From: an uncultured Gemmatimonadaceae bacterium
Lineage (GTDB): Bacteria > Latescibacterota > UBA2968 > UBA8231
Length of the DNA: 32,131 nucleotides
Assembly (NCBI GenBank): GCA_937919035.1
Contig: CALFPI010000648.1
Coordinates: forward strand, 1-32,131
Direction: 5' to 3'
Under the pieces are notes generated by a model, which was not told where the DNA came from, ran no database searches, and saw only the letters and a program-made list of their open reading frames with translations. The translations under genes were made by a program, and so were the position numbers. Of the stretch, positions 16,458 through 24,169 are shown piece by piece (position 1 is the stretch's first letter; every line of letters begins with the position of its first letter).

Positions 16458-17519
16458 ATGTTGCACACGACTGACGATCTAAGAATCTCCGGCCTTCGGC
16501 CCCTCATCCCACCGGCGATCCTGATGGAAGACCTGCCGGTGACGGAAGAGGCGTCCATCACGGTCAGCACAGGACGCCAGCAGGTGAACGCCGCCCTGGC
16601 GGGTACGGATGACCGCCTGGTGGTTGTTGCCGGTCCATGTTCGATTCACGACACGAAGGCGGCTCACGAGTACGCCAGCCGGTTGCAGAAGGCCGCCGCC
16701 CACCACACCGCCGACCTCATCATGATCATGCGGGTCTATTTCGAGAAGCCGCGCACCACGGTGGGCTGGAAAGGTCTGATCAACGATCCCCGGCTGGACG
16801 GCAGTTTTCAGATCAACGAGGGCCTGCGCCTGGCGCGCGGTCTGCTGCTTGACCTGTGTAACATGGGCCTGCCCGTTGGCAGTGAATTCCTCGACACCAT
16901 CAGTCCACAGTTCATTGCGGATCTGGTTTCCTGGGGGGCGATTGGTGCCCGCACAACGGAAAGCCAGGTGCACCGCGAGTTGGCATCGGGGCTGTCCATG
17001 CCTGTCGGTTTCAAGAACGGCACAGGTGGCAGCACACAACTGGCCATTGATGCGATCAAGGCGGCGCGCGGCGCGCATCATTTCCTGTCAGTGACGAAGC
17101 AGGGCATCTCCGCCATCGTCGCAACGACGGGTAACGACGCCTGCCACATCATTCTGCGTGGCTCCAGTCTCGGGCCGAACTTCGATCAATCATCCGTCGA
17201 CGAGCTTGCCGGCAAACTGGCGGGAGATGGATTGCCGCACCGGTTGATGATCGACTGCAGTCACGGCAACAGTGAAAAGGATCACAACCGGCAGCCCGCC
17301 GTCGCTGCCGCCGTGGCGGCACAGCTTGCGGCTGGCTCCGACAATATTTTCGGTGTCATGCTGGAGAGCCACCTCGTCGAGGGGCGACAGGATCTCGTCG
17401 CTGGCAAGGCTGGCACCTACGGACAGAGCATCACCGATGCCTGCATCAACTGGGAATCGACGCAGCTTGTGCTCGAACAGTTGGCCGCCGCCGTACGGGC
17501 CCGGCGCGCGCAACGGTAG
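16458..17519 (+). CDS. aroG: 3-deoxy-7-phosphoheptulonate (DAHP) synthase, class I
   Basis: First enzyme of the shikimate pathway, condensing phosphoenolpyruvate with erythrose 4-phosphate in the cytoplasm. At 353 aa it has the length of the AroF/G/H type. Conserved stretches are VVAGPCSIHD, MRVYFEKPRT, GWKGLINDP, GARTTESQ, GFKNGT and IDCSHGNSEKDH, which include the metal-binding Cys, His and Glu. ATG 16458 is 11 bases after AAAGGA. Which amino acid feeds back on it cannot be read from the sequence. It is adjacent to an MFS gene on the same strand; no other aro genes are in the window. Confidence 0.95.
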   Translation: MLHTTDDLRISGLRPLIPPAILMEDLPVTEEASITVSTGRQQVNAALAGTDDRLVVVAGPCSIHDTKAAHEYASRLQKAAAHHTADLIMIMRVYFEKPRTTVGWKGLINDPRLDGSFQINEGLRLARGLLLDLCNMGLPVGSEFLDTISPQFIADLVSWGAIGARTTESQVHRELASGLSMPVGFKNGTGGSTQLAIDAIKAARGAHHFLSVTKQGISAIVATTGNDACHIILRGSSLGPNFDQSSVDELAGKLAGDGLPHRLMIDCSHGNSEKDHNRQPAVAAAVAAQLAAGSDNIFGVMLESHLVEGRQDLVAGKAGTYGQSITDACINWESTQLVLEQLAAAVRARRAQR

Positions 17520-17527
17520 GCCGGACG

Positions 17528-18721
17528 ATTCTGACAATCCGTCCGAAGCTCCAGGTCGGCCTGCTGTTTCTATGTGAGGCGCTGACACGCTCATCGGCGA
17601 TCATCGTGCTCACGACGATGGCCCTGATCGGGCGCCGACTGGCACCTGACGCGGCACTGTCAACGTTGCCCCTGGCCCTCGTCCCTGTGGCGACGACGTT
17701 GATGACGATTCCCGCGGCGCAGTTCATGCGTCGCCGGGGACGGCGCCCCGGATTTGCTCTGGCGGCCCTGATCGGCATTGTCGGCGCCACGGTCGCTGCC
17801 AGTGCGGTCTGGTTGGAAAATTTCTGGCTGCTGTGCGGCGGCGGTCTGCTGATTGGCAGCGTCAATGGTTTTGCCACCTACTATCGGTTCGCCGCCGGCG
17901 AGGTAGCGCCGCCGGAGTTCCGCACACGTGCCATCTCGCTGGTCATGGCCGGCGGCGTCGTCGCTGCATTCCTCGGATCGACGCTGGCAACGCAGACAAA
18001 GGATCTGATTGCCGGCCACCCCTTCGTCGGCTCCTTTGCCTGCATCACCGTGTTGCAGGCGCTGATCCTGCTGATCCTGTCGCGCGCACAGTTGCCGGCG
18101 CCCACCCCAAAAACCGACGCTGACGATGGTCGTCCATTGGGCACCATCGCCCAAAGTCCCACGTTCGTCCTGGCCGTCCTGGGTGCCGTTGCCAGTTGGG
18201 GCTTGATGTCACTGCTGATGAACGCGACGCCCCTATCTATGGAGCGCCATCACCATGCCTTCGGCGATACGGCCAACGTGATCCAGTGGCACGTGCTGGG
18301 CATGTATGTGCCGTCCTTTTTCACTGGCAGCTTGATCCGACGTTTTGGCGAACGGCCGATGCTGCTGCTCGGCGTCCTCTGTATCGCTGCTTCGGCCTGG
18401 CTCAACACCGGTGGCACCGAACTGATGACCTACATGACGGGGCTCACCGTGCTTGGTATCGGCTGGAACTTTCTGTTCATCTCGTGCACGTCCCTGATCA
18501 CAGCCACGTACCGAACAGAAGGGGAGAAGGCACGGGTGCAGTCGGCCAACGACTTCCTGATCTTCGCGACGATGATCGTGTCGACTTTCTCCGCCGGCCC
18601 CCTCGAGGAGCGCATCGGCTGGTATGCGCTCAATCAGGCGGCCCTGGGGGTAACGGCTGTCATTGGGGTCGCGCTGCTGCTATTGATGTGGCGTGAGCGC
18701 CGCACGGGACACAGAGCCTGA
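17528..18721 (+). CDS. MFS transporter (start codon unclear)
   Basis: Polytopic permease with twelve expected helices. MRRRGRRPGF is the loop 2-3 signature, and FATYYRFAAGE and MAGGVVAAFLGS follow. The first canonical start in frame (GTG 17606) falls inside the first membrane helix. In frame upstream is KLQVGLLFLCEALTRSS, which completes that helix, but no ATG, GTG or TTG exists before the frame enters aroG. I therefore give ATT 17528 as a possible start, seven bases after TAGG at the aroG stop; CTG 17531 or a sequencing/frameshift problem are alternatives. Substrate unknown. Confidence 0.78.
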   Translation: MLTIRPKLQVGLLFLCEALTRSSAIIVLTTMALIGRRLAPDAALSTLPLALVPVATTLMTIPAAQFMRRRGRRPGFALAALIGIVGATVAASAVWLENFWLLCGGGLLIGSVNGFATYYRFAAGEVAPPEFRTRAISLVMAGGVVAAFLGSTLATQTKDLIAGHPFVGSFACITVLQALILLILSRAQLPAPTPKTDADDGRPLGTIAQSPTFVLAVLGAVASWGLMSLLMNATPLSMERHHHAFGDTANVIQWHVLGMYVPSFFTGSLIRRFGERPMLLLGVLCIAASAWLNTGGTELMTYMTGLTVLGIGWNFLFISCTSLITATYRTEGEKARVQSANDFLIFATMIVSTFSAGPLEERIGWYALNQAALGVTAVIGVALLLLMWRERRTGHRA

Positions 18722-18743
18722 TGACGCATATGATCGTCATCAG
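18718..18743 (+). terminator. Hairpin overlapping the MFS stop codon
   Basis: Perfect 9-bp stem CTGATGACG / CGTCATCAG with an 8-nt loop; the left arm includes the TGA stop. No T-tract follows, so it may be a Rho-type or stabilising hairpin rather than a classic intrinsic terminator. Confidence 0.4.
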
Positions 18744-18818
18744 CCAGCCACCAGCAGAGCCGCATGGCAGCGAGCGAGCCCGCCGTGAGGCGTCACACGG
18801 TGGCCGTGAGGCCCGGGA

Positions 18819-20204
18819 TCACTCGGTGTAGTAGTACCCGTAGAGGATCATCATTTCTTCCTTACGCGTGAAGCCGAAGTACAGATCGCTGTCCTCGGGG
18901 TTGTCGTACGTGGCGCGAACGCGCAACCCTTGCCCCTGTCTCATGGACAGGGGCGGATCGAAACGCAGTGGCGCCGGGTGCTCCCAGTCGACACTCCGGT
19001 ATATCGTCTCGCCGTTGCGGTCACCGCCGACGATCTCGGCGCTGAAGTCGATCATACGCTGGTGTGTATGCGCCACCAGCTGCACGATCTGGCGATCCTC
19101 CAGGAACTCAAACTCTTTCTCCAGAGTCGTCACCTGTCCAGCTGGCAACAGGATGTCAAAGTTGCTCAAGGCGAAGATTCTGGCAACGTGCTGCACTTCA
19201 TCAGCTTTCAACAGATGCAGATTGATGTAGGCTTCGCCGTCGATGGCGTCATCGGAATAGTTGGCGTAGTGCGCGTTCAGGTCGATCCCGGAGCCGGCGG
19301 GCAGGCGCATGGCGACACCCTCCGGTAAGGAAAAGTCAAGCCGGCGCGACTGGCTGATGACGATCGGTTTGGCATACTGCATCTGACGCCAGTCGAACAA
19401 GTCGTCGCCATTGGCGTCCTGGTAGTTGTCATTTTCATCGCGCAGGTCGCGAACCTCGAATGGATTCGGCACAACATCCGCTGGCGTGTAGTCGGGGTAT
19501 GTATACATGATGAAGTGATGGCTGCCGGGCCGCAGGGAGATGTCGAAGCGATTGACGTACATGTCCTCGTCATTGTTCAGAGGCATGTAGGAAAACACCT
19601 CGCGCTCGTGGTTGGCCACGACCGGGAAAGTATCCAGATGCAGTTGCAGGCCTTCGACCGGGATCGGCAGGGGGGCGAAGGGGCTGGGCTCGTAGCGCTG
19701 TGTATCGTCGAGCACTGCCGGGTCGATGATGACACCCGTCCTGGGTGCACCGGCGGCAATCCATCGGCGGATATACTCAAGCTCGCCGGTGGTCAGGGGC
19801 GGCCGACCCAGGGGCATGATTTCACCGTACTCCGGGTGATCACTGAAGAGGTGGTCCGAAGCGGGGGCGTTGATTTTCTCCCAGAGGTAGCTTTGCTCGA
19901 GCCCCCCAGGACCGATGTTGCTGACGCGGACGAGGCCGGCGTCGGCTGCGTGACTGTTGCTGGGAGCTGCGCCGACGAGTTGGTCGTAGGCGACATCCGC
20001 TGTCAGCACCAGGTTGGACTGCCTGGCAAAGGCAGTACCCGCCGTATGACAAGCGACGCAGTTGTCGTCGAAGATCTCGTGTTGAATGACTTCGAAGGAG
20101 GACAGCGTCTCCGGCCCGGATGGGTCCGATGAGTCGGAGCAGCTGGCCAACAATCCTGCCATCGCTAACAGACAGAGGCTGAAAAAAGACTTGGTGTTTT
20201 TCAT
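18819..20204 (-). CDS. Lipoprotein with cytochrome c and PHM-like copper monooxygenase domains
   Basis: A 461-aa envelope lipoprotein. ATG 20204 gives a signal peptide with lipobox LASC22 and has GGAG eight bases upstream; the track start is too long. C49-V-A-C-H53 binds heme c, and EIMPLGRPPL supplies a possible axial Met. The rest resembles the copper type II ascorbate-dependent monooxygenases (peptidylglycine alpha-hydroxylating type): H229-H230 (SHHFIMY), H312 (NAHYAN), H379-x-H381 (AHTHQ) and a Met in EEMMILYGYYY match all the copper ligands of that family. The heme domain could deliver electrons in place of ascorbate. Substrate unknown. Confidence 0.85.
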   Translation of the reverse strand: MKNTKSFFSLCLLAMAGLLASCSDSSDPSGPETLSSFEVIQHEIFDDNCVACHTAGTAFARQSNLVLTADVAYDQLVGAAPSNSHAADAGLVRVSNIGPGGLEQSYLWEKINAPASDHLFSDHPEYGEIMPLGRPPLTTGELEYIRRWIAAGAPRTGVIIDPAVLDDTQRYEPSPFAPLPIPVEGLQLHLDTFPVVANHEREVFSYMPLNNDEDMYVNRFDISLRPGSHHFIMYTYPDYTPADVVPNPFEVRDLRDENDNYQDANGDDLFDWRQMQYAKPIVISQSRRLDFSLPEGVAMRLPAGSGIDLNAHYANYSDDAIDGEAYINLHLLKADEVQHVARIFALSNFDILLPAGQVTTLEKEFEFLEDRQIVQLVAHTHQRMIDFSAEIVGGDRNGETIYRSVDWEHPAPLRFDPPLSMRQGQGLRVRATYDNPEDSDLYFGFTRKEEMMILYGYYYTE

Positions 20205-20315
20205 GGGAGAACTCCGGGATCCTGCGTCGCACCGAACGTCGAACACATCGCCGACAATCCGCAATAAGTAGCTAGCTCAGGGGCAGAAGTCAATTCGAGC
20301 GCAGCCAACGGGGCA

Positions 20316-22376
20316 TCACTGCGGCGGCGTTTGCCCCGCATCGACGCGCAAACGACGGGCCAAATTCAGCGCCGCCCGGGACAGTTCAGGCCTGCCCGTG
20401 CGCTGGTAAAGAATCCCCAGGTGGGCATGGGCGGTGGCCAATGTTGGCTCCAGGTCGACGGCTTGCTTGAGGGATCCTTCGGCGGCGGCCCATTCGCCTC
20501 GCATCATGCGTAGTGTGCCCAGATTGAGATGAGCGGCGGCGAAGGTCGGTTGCAGATGCACGGCACGTTGCAGATGCTCCAGCTCCTCGTCGACGCGACC
20601 CAGCTGGTGACAGACATTGGCCAGGTTGTACCGCGCCTGGGCCAGATCCCGGATCTGCAGGGCGCTGTGCATGTTCTGGTAGGCTGCCTGTGGATCGCCT
20701 GCCTGCAACTGCAGGATGCCCTGGCACAACCGGGCCTCGTGCTGCATCCGCGGGCGTGGATCCACTGCCAGCACCGCGGCGACTACCGCTGACGCCTCGG
20801 TATAGCGGCCGGACCGACCCAGCAGACGCGCCAGATTCACGCCGGCTCGAGAGTGATCGGGGGCCAGCCGCAAAGACTCGCGATAGTTGCCTTCGGCTTC
20901 TTCGAGGCGTCCCTGACGCTCGTGCGTGGCGCCGAGACTATTGTGGATATCAGCGTCTCCGGGATGCGCCTCAAGCGCCAGAAGGAAGGCGCGCTCCGCC
21001 TCGCGCAGTCGGTTCGTTTGCAGGAGGATTTCGCCCTGGAGCCAGGCGGGGCGCAGATGGTCGGCATGAGCTGGATTGACGCCGGTGTGGACGATGACCG
21101 TCGCTGCAACCAACCAGGCACCGTGGTGCAGCAGCCCGCGTCGATCCCCCGCCCGCAACAGCGTGGCAAGGCGATAGAGCGCATCTGCGGCGAACAGCAG
21201 CAGGAATGGTACCGCCGGCAGTCGGTAGCGGGCACAGACGGTGAACAACATGCCCGACACCAGGAAGGCAAGAACGCCGCCGTAGGCCAGAGACCAGGTT
21301 CGCCAACGATGGCGGTTGACGATCATACCCAGAAGTGCCAGGGGCGCCAGCAGGCCGAAAGTCGCTGGCAGGATCCGGCCAAGCAGGCTGTGCTGGTCGA
21401 ACCAGGCCAGATCCACACTCACCGGGACTTCGAAGGCGTTCCAGAACAACCGAACTTTCTGGTACGTCAGGAGCGCCGCCCGCAGTGGCTGCCCGGTCCA
21501 GAAGCCGACGACTTCCGTCAGGTAAATACGCCCGCGTTGTGCTGGCGTGGCCTGCCATCCATCCCGGAAGCCGACCGATTCGAGGCGCTGCCAGTCGATG
21601 CCCTGACGGGCATAGGGCGTGCCGTCAGCTGCAGGATTATTGCCCATGTGGAGCGACCAGGCCCCCTCAAAGGGCAGTGGGGTACCCTGGGTGGCGATGT
21701 TGTGCATAACGAAGGGTGCCATGCCGATACCGAGGCCGGTGCACAGCAAAAGCAGGGCGCGTCGCGGCGATCGCCCTTCCGCCTGGCTGCGCGTCACCGA
21801 AACCCAGGCTACCACCGGAAGCAGCAGCAGGGCGTTGGCTCGCGTCGCGCCCAGCAACGCCAGCAGCAGCCCTGCACCTGCCAGGCACCGGTCGGACATC
21901 GCCGAAGGCCGGCTCAGCCAGGCGAACAGCGCCGCAACAAGGAAAATGACGAGGGTTGTTGCCAATGGCTGGGCGCCGAACACCAGGAAAGGCTCATACA
22001 GGCTGGCCAGCACACCACACACGATCGCCGCCGGCGGCGCCAGCAGGTGACGGGCGCCACGATAGAGCAACACACAGGTCAGCGAGCCGAGGAGGGCCTG
22101 CAGCAGAAGCAGGGCGGTTACTCCAAGGCCACACCATTCGACACCTGCCCACAGGATCGGGTAGAGGATTCCGTGAACGTAGGTCTCGGCGGTAGCCTCA
22201 CTCCAGGTTCCGTCCAGCAGGCCTCGAGCCAGATGCTGGTATTCTTCGGCATCCAGTACGAGCGTGTCGGCGTACGGGGAAGCGGCTGCCTCCGCCAGCA
22301 GCACCAGCCGCAACGCCAACGCCAGAAGAAAAATGCCGGCAGCAATGCCGCGAGGGGTCCAGTGGGCCAGCCGCAT
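20316..22376 (-). CDS. GT-C glycosyltransferase-like membrane protein with C-terminal TPR repeats
   Basis: A 686-aa protein. After the first helix (IAAGIFLLALALRLVLLAE) comes a periplasmic loop with LVLDAEEYQHLARGL, the acidic loop typical of PMT/ArnT-like GT-C enzymes, then about ten further hydrophobic helices to roughly residue 430. From about 450 to the end there are six or more TPRs (DADIHNSLGATHERQG, AAAHLNLGTLRMMRG, ATAHAHLGILYQRTG). ATG 22376 is chosen because it begins right before the first helix and avoids overlap with the divergent lipoprotein gene; its AAGGA touches the ATG, so the ribosome site is poor. Second GT-C/TPR fusion in the window. Confidence 0.85.
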   Translation of the reverse strand: MRLAHWTPRGIAAGIFLLALALRLVLLAEAAASPYADTLVLDAEEYQHLARGLLDGTWSEATAETYVHGILYPILWAGVEWCGLGVTALLLLQALLGSLTCVLLYRGARHLLAPPAAIVCGVLASLYEPFLVFGAQPLATTLVIFLVAALFAWLSRPSAMSDRCLAGAGLLLALLGATRANALLLLPVVAWVSVTRSQAEGRSPRRALLLLCTGLGIGMAPFVMHNIATQGTPLPFEGAWSLHMGNNPAADGTPYARQGIDWQRLESVGFRDGWQATPAQRGRIYLTEVVGFWTGQPLRAALLTYQKVRLFWNAFEVPVSVDLAWFDQHSLLGRILPATFGLLAPLALLGMIVNRHRWRTWSLAYGGVLAFLVSGMLFTVCARYRLPAVPFLLLFAADALYRLATLLRAGDRRGLLHHGAWLVAATVIVHTGVNPAHADHLRPAWLQGEILLQTNRLREAERAFLLALEAHPGDADIHNSLGATHERQGRLEEAEGNYRESLRLAPDHSRAGVNLARLLGRSGRYTEASAVVAAVLAVDPRPRMQHEARLCQGILQLQAGDPQAAYQNMHSALQIRDLAQARYNLANVCHQLGRVDEELEHLQRAVHLQPTFAAAHLNLGTLRMMRGEWAAAEGSLKQAVDLEPTLATAHAHLGILYQRTGRPELSRAALNLARRLRVDAGQTPPQ

Positions 22377-22480
22377 TCCTTGACAGTCCGAAAGGCAGGC
22401 GTAACCTACCTTCCTTTTCCGGCCACATGCAGGCCTCCGGGGTGAACAATCAACTTTCGACGAAGACGGGAATAGACAGT

Positions 22481-24169
22481 ATGACCGCAATGTTAGCAAA
22501 AGCCGGCGCATTCATCCTGCTTGCAGCCACCCTCATGTTGCAGGCCTGCGCCCAGGAACCCGTGCCACAGGATGCGCCGCCGGTTGCCGGAGAGGATGAG
22601 GCTGTTGTCCTTGCCCGTGTCGATGACACCATGATCACGCTGAAGCAGTTCCGGGAGTTCTATGCGGACATACCCGACTATCTGCAGAGTGGTAACGCTG
22701 GCATTGAACAGGTGCGCGACCATTTGCAGACCCTGATCGACATGGAGCTGTTGCAGATCGAGGCGCTGGACCAGGGCATTGCCCAGCAACCCGAATTTCT
22801 CAGCAAAACGAAGCGGCAGCGTATGGACCGGTTGGTCGGCTTGTATATCATCGACCAGATCAAGGTGAATCTGCTGCCGTCACAGGTGCGCGATGAATGG
22901 GCGGCAAAGGGCCTGTCACGCACGATTCGCGTCGGTCAGATTCTGACGAGCAGTCTCGATAGTGCGCAAGCCGCTCTGAAGGACATCGCCTCGGGCGCCA
23001 CTTTCGGTGAAGCCGCCCGCATGTGGTCGACGCACAAGGAGTCGGCTCAACAGGGAGGAGACCAGGGCCGCTACATGAACCGTCTCGATGTGCAGCCAAG
23101 CCTGGGAGATCGACTGTTCGCACTCACCGAGGGGGAGATATCCGAGCCGATCGACCTGAAGGGTGGCTTCGGTGTCTTCACGGTATTGGCCCAGTTTGAC
23201 GCGGATCTCAACCAGGAACGTTTCCTCGCACTCTATCAGAAGATGTACATGGAGCGTAGCGTCGCCGAACGCCGTGCCCTCGTGGACAGCCTCAAGAGCG
23301 ATCTGCAACTCAGCCTCGACAGAGATGGGCTGAAGCGGCTGTTGGAGATTACCCGTCGCGGGGCCTGGGACGACCCGGCGCTTGCTGAATTGACGATCTA
23401 CCGATACCGCGGCGGGCAGATCACCGGGCTCGATGTAGTCATGTCCGTCGACCCCGTCGACCTCGGCTCTCTGCGTCAGTTGACAGCTGAGTCCATGGCT
23501 CAGCGCATGAGTCGCACGCTGGTGCCGGACGCAATTCTCATGGCCGGGGCACTGGAGGCCGGCTACGCGCAACGTGAAGACATTGCCGACTGGTTGCTGC
23601 AGCGCCGCAAGGAAGAGCTCATCGTCCAGTTGCGGGTGAAGATTCTCGATGAACGGGTCGAGATCAGCGAAGAGGAGATCCGTGCCGAGTATGACGCAAA
23701 GCCGGAGCGTTACACGCGCCCGGAACACATCACCATCGAGGAGGTGCTGGTGGCGACGGAGGCCGAAGCCCAGGCCGTGCGTGCGCGGATCGAAGCGGGG
23801 GAGAAGATCGCAGACCTGGCACGGAAAATGTCCCTGCGGTCCCTCGAGCACCGCGACGCGAATGGGCGAATCTCGTTGACCCTGGCTGACGGCCGCTACC
23901 TGGGTCGGCTGGCGGCCTCCGCCTACAAGAGCCAGCCTGGCGAACTGGTAGGGCCGCTGCCGGTATTCGAAGGTTTCTCCGTCTACCGTTTGCTGGATCG
24001 CACGAAGGAGTCTGCCCCCTACGAGGAAGCCCGCCGCCGAGCCCAAGCAACCGTCAACTGGATCAAGAAGCAGATCGTCTTCGAACAGTTTTTGCAAGAT
24101 CTGCGGGTCAAATACCAGGATCGAATCCAGATCTTTGACGAGGGAATCGCGCAGGCCGTTACCGGGTGA
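22481..24169 (+). CDS. Double-parvulin peptidyl-prolyl isomerase lipoprotein (SurA/PpiC-like)
   Basis: A 562-aa lipoprotein foldase. ATG 22481 gives a signal peptide ending in lipobox LQAC23. A SurA/PrsA-like N-terminal helical region (FREFYADIPDYL) follows, then a first parvulin domain (IRVGQILTSS, GGDQGRYMNRLD, LFALTEGEISEPID), a central helical part and a second parvulin domain (HITIEEVLVATEAEAQ, KSQPGELVGPLPVFEG). It would assist folding of secreted or outer-membrane proteins in the periplasm. The last codon overlaps the GTG of the next gene (GTGA), so the two are coupled. A promoter should lie in the 104-bp divergent gap upstream. Confidence 0.9.
   Translation: MTAMLAKAGAFILLAATLMLQACAQEPVPQDAPPVAGEDEAVVLARVDDTMITLKQFREFYADIPDYLQSGNAGIEQVRDHLQTLIDMELLQIEALDQGIAQQPEFLSKTKRQRMDRLVGLYIIDQIKVNLLPSQVRDEWAAKGLSRTIRVGQILTSSLDSAQAALKDIASGATFGEAARMWSTHKESAQQGGDQGRYMNRLDVQPSLGDRLFALTEGEISEPIDLKGGFGVFTVLAQFDADLNQERFLALYQKMYMERSVAERRALVDSLKSDLQLSLDRDGLKRLLEITRRGAWDDPALAELTIYRYRGGQITGLDVVMSVDPVDLGSLRQLTAESMAQRMSRTLVPDAILMAGALEAGYAQREDIADWLLQRRKEELIVQLRVKILDERVEISEEEIRAEYDAKPERYTRPEHITIEEVLVATEAEAQAVRARIEAGEKIADLARKMSLRSLEHRDANGRISLTLADGRYLGRLAASAYKSQPGELVGPLPVFEGFSVYRLLDRTKESAPYEEARRRAQATVNWIKKQIVFEQFLQDLRVKYQDRIQIFDEGIAQAVTG

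Noticed and set aside
20268-20300. tRNA-like words (TAGCTCAGGGGCAGA followed by ATTCGAGC)
   Set aside because: They resemble D-arm and T-arm sequences, but they are only a few bases apart; there is no room for an anticodon arm and no acceptor stem.
20853-22445. 530-aa plus-strand ORF
   Set aside because: Antisense shadow of the GT-C/TPR gene; composition is rich in Gln, Arg and Gly, with no fold-like pattern.
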